A DNA stretch of 64,000 nucleotides, taken from the NCBI GenBank assembly GCA_013397845.1, contig VZTG01005249.1, positions 62,001 to 126,000 on the forward strand, given 5' to 3'. Of the stretch, positions 35,853 to 49,065 are shown piece by piece; the stretch's first letter is position 1; each line of letters starts with the position of its first letter. The notes under the pieces were generated by a model, which saw only the letters and a program-made list of their open reading frames with translations, did no database searches and was not told where the DNA came from. The DNA comes from Melanocharis versteri. Taxonomy: Eukaryota > Chordata > Aves > Passeriformes > Melanocharitidae. The position numbers were made by a program, and so were the translations under genes.

Positions 35853-38800
35853 AGATATCTAGGGGGGGTTGGGTCTCAAGTATAAGAGGAAATAAAATAA
35901 CATGGTGCCTCCCACATATTAACCCCATCAGTTCACATCCTCCTGTCATTTTTTCCACTTTACACTGAATGTTTGAAGCTGCCTACTTGTGAAGGGCTTT
36001 GGAGTAAAATGTAGTGCAAAGGGGATGGGAAATATTTAGCCTGGAACAGCTCACAGTAGCACTGTTCTTCCTTCTGTGTGATATAAACAACTGTTGCTAT
36101 TTTCAAGCTGTGTGTGATTCTCATCTCTGTTAGAAAACTATGCGTATTTTGTTTGGTATTTTTAAAATCCTTGTAGTATTGCAAGTTAGTAGGGACTGCT
36201 TACCCTGTCTTTTAGAGAGTGGAATCAAGACAAAGGGAAATAGGTGGTTTGCTCAAGTGCAGAGGAGATGTGTGCCATATAAAATATTTCATTCCAAACT
36301 TCCGTGGTCTTACTCTGCTGTCTCCACAGCTGAGATCCACGTGAGCAGTCCTCTCACTAATTTACCAACACAGGAATAAAAAAATCACAGATAATTCCTG
36401 CTCTCATGGCACAAACTCAATATTCCGCCTAGCACAGGGATTCTGTGACTTTCTCCTGCATTTGGATGGGTGCTGCAGAGGAATGAAGTATAGTCCATGA
36501 TAAATGCCACAGTGAATGGAAATTTATGTGGCAGAATGAGCTAAGTTAGCAATGTAGTTTTGGTGCTGAATTAAATATTGAAGTGAGTGAAATTGCTGCA
36601 TACAGTTTGGACTGTCATGCATTTTAATGTTTAATTCAGAAAGCCTCCTGTTTAAAGTGTCTTCAGTTAATCTTGGGGAAATAAAAGACAAAATCAAATG
36701 CTGGCCTGCTACAGAAATTCAGATAATTGCTTGATTCAGAGTTTCTTTCAATTCTGTTGTGAAGAACTTGTCTTCTGAGCTGCAATTAAAAAAGATTTTT
36801 TCCCCTGAAGCTTCAATGTAGGTGAACTGATAAAAGCTGAGATGTCTTTTTTTTATTACTACTGTTTTGTGTTTTTCATTTTAATTTATAGTTAGCTTAT
36901 TTTTTCCCATGATAGGTATTTTCAGAAGCTTCTGTAAATCAGTCCAAGTGCTTTTTAAAAAAGGAATAGAGACTTCCAGGATTGTATGTGAAATGTGAAG
37001 TATTGTAATTGTAATAATTCAACAGGTGATTGAAAAGCATTGAAAAATAAAAAAAACATATTATCTGTAAATGTGGAGAAAATTAAGTAGAATGTTCATG
37101 AAAAAATGGAAAAATTCTCTTTATTTCAAGATGAATATTTACTAGAAAATATAAATTATGATACATATGTGTGGGGCATTTGAAAGAATGCTGCTTTGGT
37201 TGTGGTACCAAACAGACAAAATTTGAGGAATATTAAATGACATCTGTAAATTTTGTGCTGATTTATAATCCAACCCCTGTATACTAAATGAGACAGGGAT
37301 GCAGAGGGAATTATATGTGAGTTCATATCTGAAGATTGCTTGTCACTGTGTCTATGTAAGAGGTAAAATATCTGGGAAAGCATGAGGAATTCTGAAAAAA
37401 AAGAGTAAATGTTTTAAGTTCAATTCTGCAATATTTATCTGAAGTCACAAGAGCCTATCATGAGACCAAAGCTACAGTTTTCAATCTATTCTTTTTCTGT
37501 GTGGTAACTTTGTAAGTATGACAACAAACAATTACAGCCAAGGAAACTAATATAGGAAGCCTTTTCAGTGGGAGCTTTACTGTATTTCCTCCATCACTGT
37601 TCTTAGGATTAATCTGTTCCTGACTTACAGTTCTGTCCCATTGTTTCACTTTGGAGACTGGTGCCTTATCTATAAACTGTTTGTGGAAAACAAATATCTA
37701 CTGGGATGCTGTTGCAATATATTTTATTGGATAGGTTTAGAAGTGTTTCAGTTAGCTACTCTGTTAATATTTTTTTCACTTTAACTTTTATCATATCTAT
37801 AATATTTATAATATTTATTATTTTATCATATCATATAAAGCAAAATGTTAGGAAGAGAATTATTGAAATCAATGTCATGCTCATGCTTTTTGTTCCTTAT
37901 CCTTTTATTCTCAATATTTAAAGAGTATAGTCAACAATTTGACAAACATTTTTTAGTCTAAAATTATGTCTTGAATGGAATCCTTGTAACATTTTACATG
38001 CACACAGATGACATTTATATTTAAGTATTTTTATCATGTAAGCATACAATCTAGTTTCATTCAGAACCATACCCTTGGGTAAAACAACTGCTGATTATCC
38101 CAGCTTCAAAAATATGATGGGGTGAATCCCCATGTATCTGAAAAATCAAATTTAGTTTTCCTCTTTCAAGCTTGTGAAACTACATAAAGCACATTTGGAG
38201 ACATAGAAAAATCTGCGACAAAGCAAATGAAGGCAGAGTTTGACCCACAGAACGTTGGATAGGAAGAAAGGAAACAAGCCTTTCCAAGCCATGCAAAAAT
38301 GGTAAGTACTAAACTTCAAAGAGTCTCTAATGCTCTCAAGTTTGCAATACCCAACAGGTGTTGCAACAGGGAGTTATCAACTAGAGAGGGCAATTTATAT
38401 CTTTTTATTAATGATGACCAATTGAAACAAAGGACTTCCACCTGAACCAGGTAGAATTTAAGGATTTGAGTCTTAAGCTGTGCTCTGAAAGTCTCACTGC
38501 TCAGCTGAGAGGGTGTGTCATACTCGCAAGGTTTCTCCTGAGAAGTCACTTACTCTGATTCTGCTCTACACAGGCAGAAACATTCTGGCTTGAGGATCAT
38601 GTAGGTTATCCCAGTAAAAATTACTTACGAGGTCTGGCCTGAGTATAGGACCAAGAGTTGATATAGCACACACGAAAAAAAAATAGGTTGCAATAAAAAT
38701 AAAAATAGAAAAAAAGCACCTAAATTTTCCAGATTGCCATTTCCAGATAAGAAGTTTTATTAAATCCAGTCTTGTTGACAGGAAAAGTATTATTTATCCG

Positions 38801-41719
38801 TAAGGGTTTGATTAAGTGGAAGATTAATTTTCAAGCAGGACATTGAGAAAACCTATTAACTTTCCAATTTTTGCAAAGGAACCTTCCTCCTGTGATTTGT
38901 TGTGTGTCTGTGTATTACTGAGAAGAGAAATCCTCATTTGTTACTGTTTATTTTCCATGTGCCCAGAGGGCTTGGGGTATAAACGAAATTAAAAATTATC
39001 TTGTCTACATGTTTTACCTAGAGCAGTGATGATGTGAGCATTCTTGAGCTGCAGAAGAGATGAACAAAAGATTTGTCTAATTTGTTTTCTTTACAAATCT
39101 GCCTATCTCCTGACTCTATAAAGTTTACAGTTTTCTTAAAATGTAGTCTGTGGGGACGTGGAAGGAAAATTGCAATTGATATAAATGTCTGCCCATATAT
39201 CTGTCTATTTATTTGAGGTAACAGGATCGTGACAGTCTTTCCCATGAAATGGTAATGATACTCAAGAGTCTCAATCATTGTCTGGGGTCTTAAAAAATTT
39301 AGAAATATATCTAGAGGGTGTCACAGATTAAAGAAATTCAGATGTCCTCGGGATTCTGATGGTTAAACCTGTGGAAAATTAAGATTGGCCATCCAGTCAG
39401 TGAGAAAGGTAATCCATTGGAAGTGGTAATGAAGGGTTGTCTCCGGTGAGTGTCTGTCGGCCCCTGTTCTTGCTTGCAGACTGGCTTCTGGCTGACTAAG
39501 ATATTACTGAAATCCTCTATTGCTTTGAATATTTTCTTAGTCTTTTCCAGATAGTGTCTTTAAGCCTTTTAAATTTACTCTTTTTTCTGGACTTGCTTTT
39601 TTCCAGCCTTTTCCCTGCTCTTCCCATACTCCTAAATGCCTTTTGTTTGTGGACACTTGATTTAACTCTCCCACAGTGCAACTAGCTGATGACTACAGTC
39701 AGTGCTTCAACTTTCCTTCACTCATTTTGAAGGCAGAATTCTTTCCCTCTTCCAAATGAGAAAACTTGTCTTCTTGCCACAAATAACATGAAAGGCAAAT
39801 GGTAAATGAGTTACATGTGCAGGTGCACAACTCAGAGCAAGGTTCTACAGGAAAGGTTCAACAGGAAATCAACGGTTTGGCTGCAGCCACTCTCGTCCCC
39901 CTGATTCAGGTGTATGAATGCTAAGAGAGCGACTATTAGATTTTGATGATGTTCATTGTGTCGTGCTCACATTGGTACCCAAGTATGGGTTTGTCACTGA
40001 TGGTGACTGACAGTCTGTTTATCCACAATCACAAATTTGTGGCTTAGCTCGTGAACCTTTCATGTGGCCTTTAAAAACTTGGTAATCTGATAAGATTCAA
40101 CGAAAGACAGAGAGGTAGAGTTGTTTTGCTGATTCATCCTGCCAGCCAGACTGATACAAAAACCTGGCTTCACACCAGGAGTGTAAAAATGACTGAATTT
40201 CTCTCTGGCAAAGACGACTCCATATGCTTTACGGACAGTAAAGTTCAGGGAGAAGATTATGTCAAGATTTATGTCTGCTGTTATTTAAGTTAATGAGGGA
40301 AATCTATCTAGGGGTAATGCATGCATGAGATCCAGTTGAATTAACTGTTTTAAGAGCATGGTGAAAGCCTATCAGGTTGCATATGTTACTAGACCTTTTC
40401 TTCTAGTTCTTGCAGTGAAAAACTAAGTGGCATTTCCTTTTTCTCCTCCTATTCATATTTTTGCTGAAGAAAAAAGAATTTTGGAGGTTATGGGATTATG
40501 AAGTATTTAATTTGCTTTAAGATTTTAAAGGTTAAAAGCCTAAAGAAGTTTGTTATTACAAGTGGGAACGTGAAAGTCAGCTGGAGATGTCAATTTAATA
40601 TGAAAAATCAGATTAGAAAATGGAGCTACAAACTAAGTGTACTTTTATAATGATGATAAATTAATTATATTAATGCATCCCATTAAACATTCCATTTATA
40701 CATCAAAACCTTGGCAGGTGAAAGAGGTCTTAATCCGATGGTTTAATATTTTTATTATAAATTTATCTTTCAGTATCAGTTTATATTCAACAGTGCATCT
40801 GTTCTGGGACTCTATACAGATGCTTGCCTGCTGTCTTTTTGCCAAATTGGAAGTGGTCCCACCTCAACAGTGTAAGTACTGGTAGAGAAAACAATCAGAA
40901 AATCTTCTGTTCTCCCAGTCATGGGCAGGTACAAAGGCAATCACTGAGCTAGCCTGAGGTCTTGTCAAATGCAAAATAACGTTTAATATCTTGGGAGGAA
41001 GGAGAGGAATTACATTTTAATAGTTTACTGTACTCAAGTAGAGCATGGCTTCTGAAATCACAGAGGCAAAATCTAAATATTGAGTGAGTAAAAGTTTGCG
41101 ACAATTCTAGAATAACTGTAGCAATGAAAATGATAATAAAGCAATAAAAATACAGAGTTACATACAGATATTGTGACAGAAAGTCCCATGTTAAACTTGA
41201 GATGGTAGCTGTGTTAGTTGAGATAAAGTATTAAAAGCAACAACCAAGATCAGGAATTCTCTGTATTGGCCCATTGTGTGTTCCTGTCTTTAGAAGCTGC
41301 ACTGGTTACCAGGCATATCAATTGTGGACTTAGGTGTGTATTTCTTTGCAAGACTGGAGATTTCTACAGTAAGACATCTTTCATTCCAGAGTATTGGGGA
41401 TGTAAATAGATGAGATGCACAAAATGTTCTGATTCAATGGATAGAGAAGCAGGTGTACACATACGGTCCAGCTAGGGGCATCTGAGTGTAGCCTCCCTAG
41501 CCTGCATTTATTGGGCTTTCTACAGCTAACAGAGAAGGAGAGGGACACGTTCTCTATCACCAGCTGGAACAGTCTATTTCTGCGCAGGTTCATCAGATGA
41601 ATTAAGAGGATTTCATAAGTTGTATTTTATGTCAAACCTAGGGATAATGACTAAAATTAGCGGTCTTGGGTAAAAGTAAATACATTCTCCGTGATGGCTT
41701 CCAGCTGAGAAATGTACGT

Positions 41720-41766
41720 GGTTTGTTGTTTTGTTCTGTTTTGTTTTGTCTTTTTTTTTTTTTTTT
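41720..41766. repeat. T/G simple repeat ending in 16 T
   Basis: TTTG-like units (GTTTTGTTCTGTTTTGTTTT) are followed by an unbroken T run at 41751-41766. The open frame that begins just upstream owes its Phe- and Val-rich start to this tract. Confidence 0.85.
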
Positions 41767-44184
41767 CTTCTTTTAAATCCAGGAATCTATTGCTTTTTCT
41801 CATGAAGTTGTCAAAAAATAATGCAAACGAAGGAAAACACAAGCAAGACAGCATCATTGAAATTATGCATATCTCTAGAAATGTGGAGATGATGGCACTC
41901 CAATTTTTTCTGCATATACTGAACAGAAGTGAAAGGGTTTGGGTGAAGTCACAAAGGTCACTAGATTGCTGTTCGATTTCAGGTACTTATATTACAGTAT
42001 ATATAAAAAAAAAAATCCTTTACCATTTCCAAAAACTTTTCAACTGCCCTCAGAAACAGGGTTTTGGTAAATTTTCATTCAAGCTGAATTTTAAATTTTT
42101 GGAATTTACTGTGCTAAGACTTAAAAATTAAGCTATGTATTATTGATTTAATCTATTCTCATATTCTAATCCCACACTCAAAAATGCCCCGCTCCCATGA
42201 ACTAAGAGTGAAAGCAAAAGCCTTGTTCTTTACATTGTTTTTTCTTGAACTGAATCACATAGACATTTATTAGCAATAGAACTCTTAGCTTAATTACTGT
42301 GCTGAGAAGGGGCAGGCTGCATAAAAAGCAATAATCAGAACTCAGTTAACTGGTTTTTGTTTTCGGCATGTTTCTTTCTAATGTTATCTTCATTAACCTT
42401 CCATTTAATTGGAAAAGTGAACTTCTCAATGAATTCCCTGTGTTCTGATTTCCTTTTAAGATAATACTACATAAAAATCTGTTCCTTGTGGTAGAACAGG
42501 CAGTTAATTCTTACTGCTGTCACAAGTGTGTACGTTTCAAGATAAGTTGATAATACTGTCTTGAAGCAGAGTGGAAAAGATCTGGGAGCACTGGAATAAA
42601 CATGAGAAGATAGGGAAAAGGAATAAGGCAAGGAGGGCCTGAGAGGAAGTAGATGTAAAAGGAGCAGAGGGAAAGTAAACATTGAAAAGTTGGTCAGAAA
42701 ATGACTGTCTTCAAAGAAATTGAAACTTTGCAGCTGTTGAGCACAAGAAAGGTATGAGAAACCCTCAGAGTGAAGTGCTTTCTTAGAAAGAGTGGTACTA
42801 CATTCATATTGATTCACTGAAAACAGTAATACGAGGGAGAAAAGATAATTTTCTTCAGCTTCTGGTTAAGGGAGAATGCATATGGCAGGAGAAAGGCCAG
42901 GCTGATCAGGTCTGCCTTTCTCAGCATCCCTGATAGTGCTGGCAGGTAGCTGTGTTCCCTTCCTCTCTCTGTCCTGACCCTATTCACTTGCTATTTATTT
43001 TTCCCATCTGTTTTCTATTTTATGTCCCTTTACACATATTTTTTTAAAATTATTTTTCTGCTTTTCAGTCCTCAGAGTTGTTTCCTTTCTTCTCTGCAGT
43101 TAGAAGTCCCTTTTTCATCCAACAGAAAACTGTTATTTGGGGTAGAGGCACCTGTTGATCAATGTTTTCTTCTGTGATTTGTCTCACTAGAGTAGTGATA
43201 ACAGGTGAGGGAAGCACAAACATTTCTGTGCAGAAGTGTGATCCCACTTCATATGGCAACTGTGCCTGTAGAGTAATGTCTAATCTGAGACAGGAGGAGG
43301 TGGGTCTGAGTTGGTTTCTCTTGTTTTCCCTGGATATGCCAATCCTCTGTGGATTTTGCCACTTTGGCTGCATACTGCATGCCCTTCAGGACTCCCAAGT
43401 TGAACAACATTTGAGATTCCTCTACCATAGCCCTCGAGGGAACATAATAATTTATCTCTTAAAGCCTGTAGCTGAAGACTGATCTGCATATCCAGGTGAC
43501 CATTCATTCTGCAGACCTCTGAACACAAAAAAGGCATTGAAAGCTGCAGGGATTAGGGGTGGTGGTTGTTATTTTGCCTTTGTTGACATGGTTCTCTTCA
43601 GTTATTTCCAGCCTACCTGATGAAAGTCCCAAGGTAAGGAGTGACTGGTATGTTGTAGCTCAGTACTCACCTAAGTATCTCTACTCTCCTTGAGGAAGGT
43701 TATCTAGGCAGTCAAGAAGACCAGCTGCTAGTGAAAATGTATTTTCTCACAGTTGTTTTTAAGAAAGGAATTCTTTTTACAGAGTAGAGGACTTTTAGAG
43801 CTGCTAATAAAAAACCCTGTTTCTACTTTAAAAAAATGGCATCTGTCATTGTAAAGGTTGTGAGGTGACAGTATGTTAACTGTTACAAACCAGAGCATTT
43901 ATGTTTCAAGTTTTTCAGTCCAAAATGAAGTACTGAAAAGGAGAGAAAAAGAAAAGTGAAACTGAATTGGGTAAAAAAAAGGAGAAAGAAGAACAAGCTA
44001 TGAGCAGGCTCATGGCCCCAGGCAAAATGTAACTGATCAGTGGCAACAGATGAAGTTTTATTCCCATTCTGAATTCAGTGTATGTGTTAAATAAATTAGT
44101 AATCTCATCAATATCCTCCTGAGTTAATTTACTTAGTACAGCAGGAGCACTCCTGATTCTTTCTCTTTTTATCTCTGTTTGCAG

Positions 44185-44367
44185 AGTCCTCCGACGGGGA
44201 ACCACTTGCTGGCAGAGATGCAGAGAGGAGGAGAGCTGGGTAGCTCCTCCAGGGACTTCAGAATATTGCTAACCTCTGGATGACAATTAGACATCCAACA
44301 TACGTTGCTGCTGATTTGGTGTCCCTGCTGCGTAACCTGAAAATATGGTATTTAACTGAAATAAAAG
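44185..44367 (+). ncRNA. Candidate non-coding or untranslated exon (183 nt), unproven
   Basis: A strong-looking acceptor, a long pyrimidine tract (TTCTTTCTCTTTTTATCTCT) followed by GTTTGCAG ending at 44184, is followed by a GC-richer stretch with CpG pairs (AGTCCTCCGACGGGG). At 44368 there is a near-ideal donor, AAAA followed by GTAAGT. The 183 bases between them have a stop in all three plus frames, so if this is an exon it belongs to an untranslated region or a long non-coding RNA. AATAAA at 44361-44366 could instead end a transcript here. I saw no partner exons, and splice-like sites do occur by chance, so confidence is low. Confidence 0.22.
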
Positions 44368-45156
44368 TAAGTAATTTCTCTCTGCCCTTGGAGACTGCTC
44401 TTCTACATTATTGAGGTCTGTTAGTGAAATTTCTTTGTGTGTTGCTTTCACAGTGCAAAGGAAAATGTGAGCTTCAGCCTGAGTACTTATTCAAAAAAGT
44501 TGGCAGAAGCAGTTTTAACTCAGTATCCGTAAGGATTTAGCCACCCTGCTTTATGTTTTCATCTGTCAAATAGAAATAAAATATATAAAAATAGCTTCTT
44601 TGTGTAAGGATCCAAGCCCTGAGAATTCTCCAACAAAGTTTTTGAGCACCTGGGAGCTTAAAGAGGCAAGAAAAGAATATATGGCTTACTCAGCTTCTTG
44701 CAAAACAAATGGCATGTCTAGGGGGAGCCACAGTCCAACACACTTTGGTACTGTTGTACACTCCTGTGGTCATTCCTGTAAAGAATTCTCAATATCATAA
44801 ATAGAAGTTCAAGGATGAATAGTATTCCTTAAAATAAACCCAAACTCAATCAGATATAGTGGATGGCTAATAATAAACCAACAGAAACTTTGCAGTCAGG
44901 AAGAGAACTCCGAGCACTTTGTATTAAAACAGTACCTGACATTTCCTGAAAAAAAGCCTAGAATTATTTTTTCCAGTAACTTCTCTGATAAATCACTCGA
45001 AAAATTGTTGTTTAAGAAGGCCATGATGAAAGAGCATGCTACTTTATAAATGTGGATTGTCATAATTACCTTATTAAAATAAAACAAAAACCCCTACAAA
45101 TACCATCAAAACCAAAACCTACAGCAGAAGCAGAAAAACATTAATTTAAGCAAGCT

Positions 45157-45172
45157 AAAAAAAAAAAAAAAA
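45157..45172. repeat. Poly-A tract (16 A)
   Basis: A run of 16 A after CAAGCT, within generally A-rich sequence. No transposon body is recognised upstream. Confidence 0.85.
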
Positions 45173-48157
45173 GTATCTCTTATATTAAATATGATGGTAG
45201 TAAAATAATCCAGATTTGCTGAACATAATAAGTAATTCCCTACCATTTTTGGTCTTGTTTATTCCCCTTCAGATAGCAGTAGAGAGCTGCTGGTTTGTTT
45301 AAGTCAAAAAAAGTAATTTTAATGTCTTCATTGGTGACCTTGAGAAAAAATTGTTGGAATGGAGAAGGGAAGAAGCAGTTGGATGGATTATGGGCATATA
45401 TGTCTGGTAAAAGAGGTGAGGAAGGAGGGGGTAAAATAGTCCAGTGCAGGCACCAGTAAGTGGAAGAAATTACCTTTTTAGTGCACAGCTTTTTATGTCA
45501 TCCATGTGAAACTGGCAATATTAAATACAGAAATCACACAGATGGAGGGTGAATTGTTCAGTAATAGGTCTGTTATAATAACTCCTACTAAAATTAAAAT
45601 GACAGAATGATTTGTCAAATCTCCCCCCAACAAGCTTCTGTTTATAGGATGACTTACTGCACTAATGGAACAGAAAAATATCAAAGTTACTCTTTATCTT
45701 TCTAAAGATATGGTTCAGCAAGTAGCAGTTTCTTGGAATAAAGACTAGAAATTTGATCGGAGCAAAAGTAACAGAAATAGCCAATTGTACTAAAATGAAG
45801 CAAACAACAAGAACAGATTACATCAACTGGAATAATACCAATTTTCATCAACATAGGGTTTATGCAAAGTACATAGAAACAAAGGAGTGGATTATCTAAC
45901 AGAAAGTAAGTGTGCAAAGTTGCATCATGAGCTGAGAAGTCATTCCCCGAGAACTCGACGACTCTGCAGTCCACACTTCGGTCTCTTCCTTTTGTGGCTG
46001 TACTGAAACCTTTCTTTAGGCTTCTTATGAAATATGTCACACGCTGCCTCCATGTTTCCTGCCCTCCTGCCAAGTTGTCTCCTCCTGTTTCTGTAGAACT
46101 ATTTATTTCCTAGCAGTATGTTTTTGAACTCTAGTTTTAGTTTTCTAAGGTTTAGTTGTCTAAGGCTTTCACCTCCCAAATGCCCATCTACTCTTAGAAA
46201 GCACCCTGCTTGTTTTGGATGCGCTGGCACTGGGATTTCTAGTCTGAGCGTGAATATAATCCTGTTACAGGATATGTGTACAAGCACAGTCTACTTCACT
46301 CGGGATCGACAAAGGGACTTTGGTTCGCTCTGCTGAGTATTCTTTTTGCTGTGTGAAGTCCATTGGTCAAAAACCTCTCTCGGCCTTCAATTTCCAGCTT
46401 GATTGTTAGATGCTGCTCTAGCCTGTGAGTAGCTGACTAGGCTCAGCAGCTGCAGTGTGTTTGCTTCTGCTGTGAAACAGCAGAGGAGAGATCATGTCTG
46501 AGAGCAGAGAGCTGAGAGCAATAACATCTTACATTGCTGTAATGAGATCTGACCATCTGTTAGTGTCCTGGCATTAGACATTGCTTGCACTTTATGGAAT
46601 TCAGATCATAAGTTTTTTCATTATTTCTTGAATTAAGAAGGAAATGCTTTCAGCTACAGTCGATAGCAAAAGTAAAATTCCATGTCACAGGCACTGAACA
46701 TTAGCTAGTATGGGGAAGTGTGAATGTCAATAAAGCAATGCAAATACCTGAGTTAGAGTGGTTTGTGGTAGCATTTTTTTGGGTTGAGCCCAGCTCACAA
46801 ATGTAGGCTACTTGTCAAACTGCACTGTAAATGGTTTTCATTACCAGTGAAACTCTTCAGCCATGTTTATAATGAGTTGACTTAATGCGAATAATTACAT
46901 TTACAGAAAGAACTTTAATTCAATTTGCTGAGGAGTTGACATGAAGAACTTATTATTTGCTCAGGAAATTGCTTCTGTATAAAAATGTAACAAAATACCA
47001 TAATGACCTTTTGAAGGAAAACATACTTCTTTTGTCTCCTCTCTTCTAGTCTTCATTCCTTTTCTATTCTGAGTAAAATTGCAAAACAAAAGTCATAACA
47101 CTAGAAACATTTTATGTCTTAGCTCTTTTTAAAGTGTTTTTTCAAATATTCTTTTATTTCCATCACCCCATAAGCTGAAAATACTTTGAAAACACTTATC
47201 ATTACATTAACTCAGGTCATGAATTTCAACTTCCAGAAGCATTTGAAGGGGGGGAGGATTGACTTTTTCTTCACTTCAAAAGCTTTCTTTTGATCGCTGC
47301 GGTTATTTTTATTTGCACCATGACTGTGTGGTGCACCTTTTAGTTGTTCAAAAATTAGGCTATGATATTTGTGTTTAGTTAAAGAGATTAGTTTTGGAAG
47401 GCTAAATCAAAAATATGTTGAGCTGTGCAGTTTGGAGGATATAAGAGATGATTCTGGGAGGAACCACAGAATGATAAAGGGTTCTTCTGATGTTACTTCC
47501 TTCAGTGGTGAAAGTGATCCCTTTGATCCATTACAGATTCAGTGACTTGCTATTGTCCTTCACGTTCATTCTCAGCACTTGACTCTGCTGCTGTTGCTTT
47601 ATCGTAGAAACAAAGGAAACATTAGAAACAACATCACAACCTGATGTGGGCTGCCAGGGTTCCCCTGCAGGCTCGCCTTTCCCACAGTTTATCACAGCAG
47701 CATCCTTATGTAAAGGGTGCCTAGCATCCTTCCTCTGTCACTTGTTCCCCTGCTGTCTAGACTGGTAGCTCTCTTCTTAGACCCCCTCCAGCTTTGCATT
47801 TCTCTTTCTACTCCAGACATCATAGTGCTGTAGCATCTCAGTGCATGTTCCACACGTTCACTTTATCAAGATAATCTCCTGTGCCCTGAGGTTTCCATCT
47901 TCTGTCTTTTCTGCTTGGAATCATTATATTTTGCCTATGTGCTCTATTCTTTTGGCTTCTAACATCTAACTTTATTCTCAGTCTTCTCTCTCATCCAAAT
48001 CTTATTTTGTTCTTCCTTGTCACATGTCTAAATATCATCCCTTTTGTGATGTTTCAGTGACTCCTGAAGCCTCTTCAGATTAAACCTATAGCAATTTTCA
48101 GGTGGCTGGAATTGCACAGTTGCAAGGAGCACTGCTCAATTCAATGAGATTTTCTAA

Positions 48158-48172
48158 TTTTTTTTTTTTTTT
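48158..48172. repeat. Poly-T tract (15 T)
   Basis: An uninterrupted T run, about 160 bp before the LTR that starts near 48333. I see no structural link between them. Confidence 0.85.
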
Positions 48173-48332
48173 AAAGATTTGTCTTTGTAAAGCTAAGTGC
48201 AGGATTAGCATTTTTAATTGCAGTCTTGCAGGAAGAGGGACTGTATTGTTTTTGTGAATATATGTGCGTGTTTTCCAGAAAATGCATTGTACACTAATTC
48301 TGTGCAACTGTTGCTACTTTAACTAACAGGAC

Positions 48333-49065
48333 TGTGGTGGGTTGATGCTGACTGAATGCCAGGTGCCCACCAAAGTTGCTCTATCACTCTTTCTTTTCAA
48401 CATGACAGGGGGACAAAAATATCATGAAAGCCTTGTGGGGGCTGAGATAGGGACAGGGAGAGATCACTTATTAATTACCATCACGGGCAAAACAGACTTG
48501 ACTTGGGAAAAAAATAATTTAACTTACTACCGATCAAATCAGAGTAAGGCAATGAGAAAAAAGCCCAAGTCTTAAAAACAAGTTCCCTCTTCCCTCCCTT
48601 CTTCCCAGGCTCAACTTTATTCCCCATTTACTCTACCTCCTGCCTGGAGGCTGCAGCAGCATGGGCTCCCCACGGCGTCACAGGCTCCTTTGACATTCAT
48701 GTGCTCCAGTATAGATCCTCACAGGCTACAGGTGGATCTTTGCTCTGCTGTGGGCCTCCATGGGCTGCAGTGGGACAGCTGCCTCACCATGGTCTGCCCC
48801 ACAGCCTTCAGGGGAATCTGCTTCTCTCACATATCCTGACTCCTCTCTCCAGCTGTGATTGCTGCTGCAGAGCAGTTTTGCCCCTTCTTAGTCATGTTAT
48901 CCCAGAGGTGTTAGCACTATTGCTGCTGGGCTCAGCCTTGGTCAGTCCTGAAGTTGGCTGGCATTGGCTGTGTTGGTCATAGGGGAAGCTTCTGGCAGCT
49001 TCTCACAGAAGCCACCCCTATAGCCCCCCCTTGTTCCCTAAACCTTGCCACACAAATCTAATACA
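48333..49065 (-). mobile_element. Solo LTR of an avian endogenous retrovirus, second family
   Basis: About 730 bp bounded by TGTGGTGGGTTGA on the left and CTAATACA on the right, so TG...CA ends are kept. Read on the minus strand it matches a common GC-rich bird LTR type that I recognise, including the segment CTTCTCACAGAAGCCACCCC near 48998 and, near the other end, CCAGGTGCCCACCAAAG near 48359. Internal imperfect repeats built on GGGCTGCAG, CCATGGGCT and TCACAGGCT occur at 48640-48830, typical of the U3 of this family, but fewer copies are present than I remember for long members. The poly(A) and TATA regions are recognisable in position but degraded (GGTAGTAAG near 48521-48531; no TATA left near 48890). 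No internal retroviral genes flank it. I could not find a target-site duplication. Confidence 0.85.

Larger units (their letters stand above)
30613..44184. other. Long non-coding AT-rich stretch
   Basis: About 13.5 kb without a gene that I can support. It contains the second assembly gap, an 8-bp-stem hairpin (31654-31675), a purine tract (35794-35852) beside a GC-richer patch (about 35540-35790), and a T/G tract (41720-41766). Open frames reach 139 codons (41712-42131, entered through the T/G tract) and 122 codons (35590-35958, minus strand), and none shows a known domain. No clear transposon was recognised in this stretch, which is notably clean for its length. Confidence 0.6.
44368..48332. 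other. Non-coding single-copy DNA
   Basis: No gene is supported. An A tract lies at 45157-45172. A 123-codon minus-strand frame (45702-46073) has CpG pairs near its start and a charged N-terminal part followed by a hydrophobic Cys- and Leu-rich part, but it opens with TTG, not ATG, and matches no family. The 47.6-48.1 kb part is pyrimidine-rich without clear structure, and a T tract lies at 48158-48172. Confidence 0.6.

Noticed and set aside
43915..44205. A 96-codon minus-strand frame with a charged N-terminal part
   Set aside because: It opens with GTG, overlaps the plus-strand exon candidate, and matches no family that I know.
45702..46073. A 123-codon minus-strand frame as a membrane protein
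   Set aside because: It opens with TTG, has no matching family, and hydrophobic Cys/Leu/Phe-rich stretches are common in AT-rich chance frames.
48701..48982. A 93-codon plus-strand frame rich in Leu, Ser and Cys as a secreted protein
   Set aside because: It is antisense to the LTR at 48333-49065 and built from that LTR's internal repeats.
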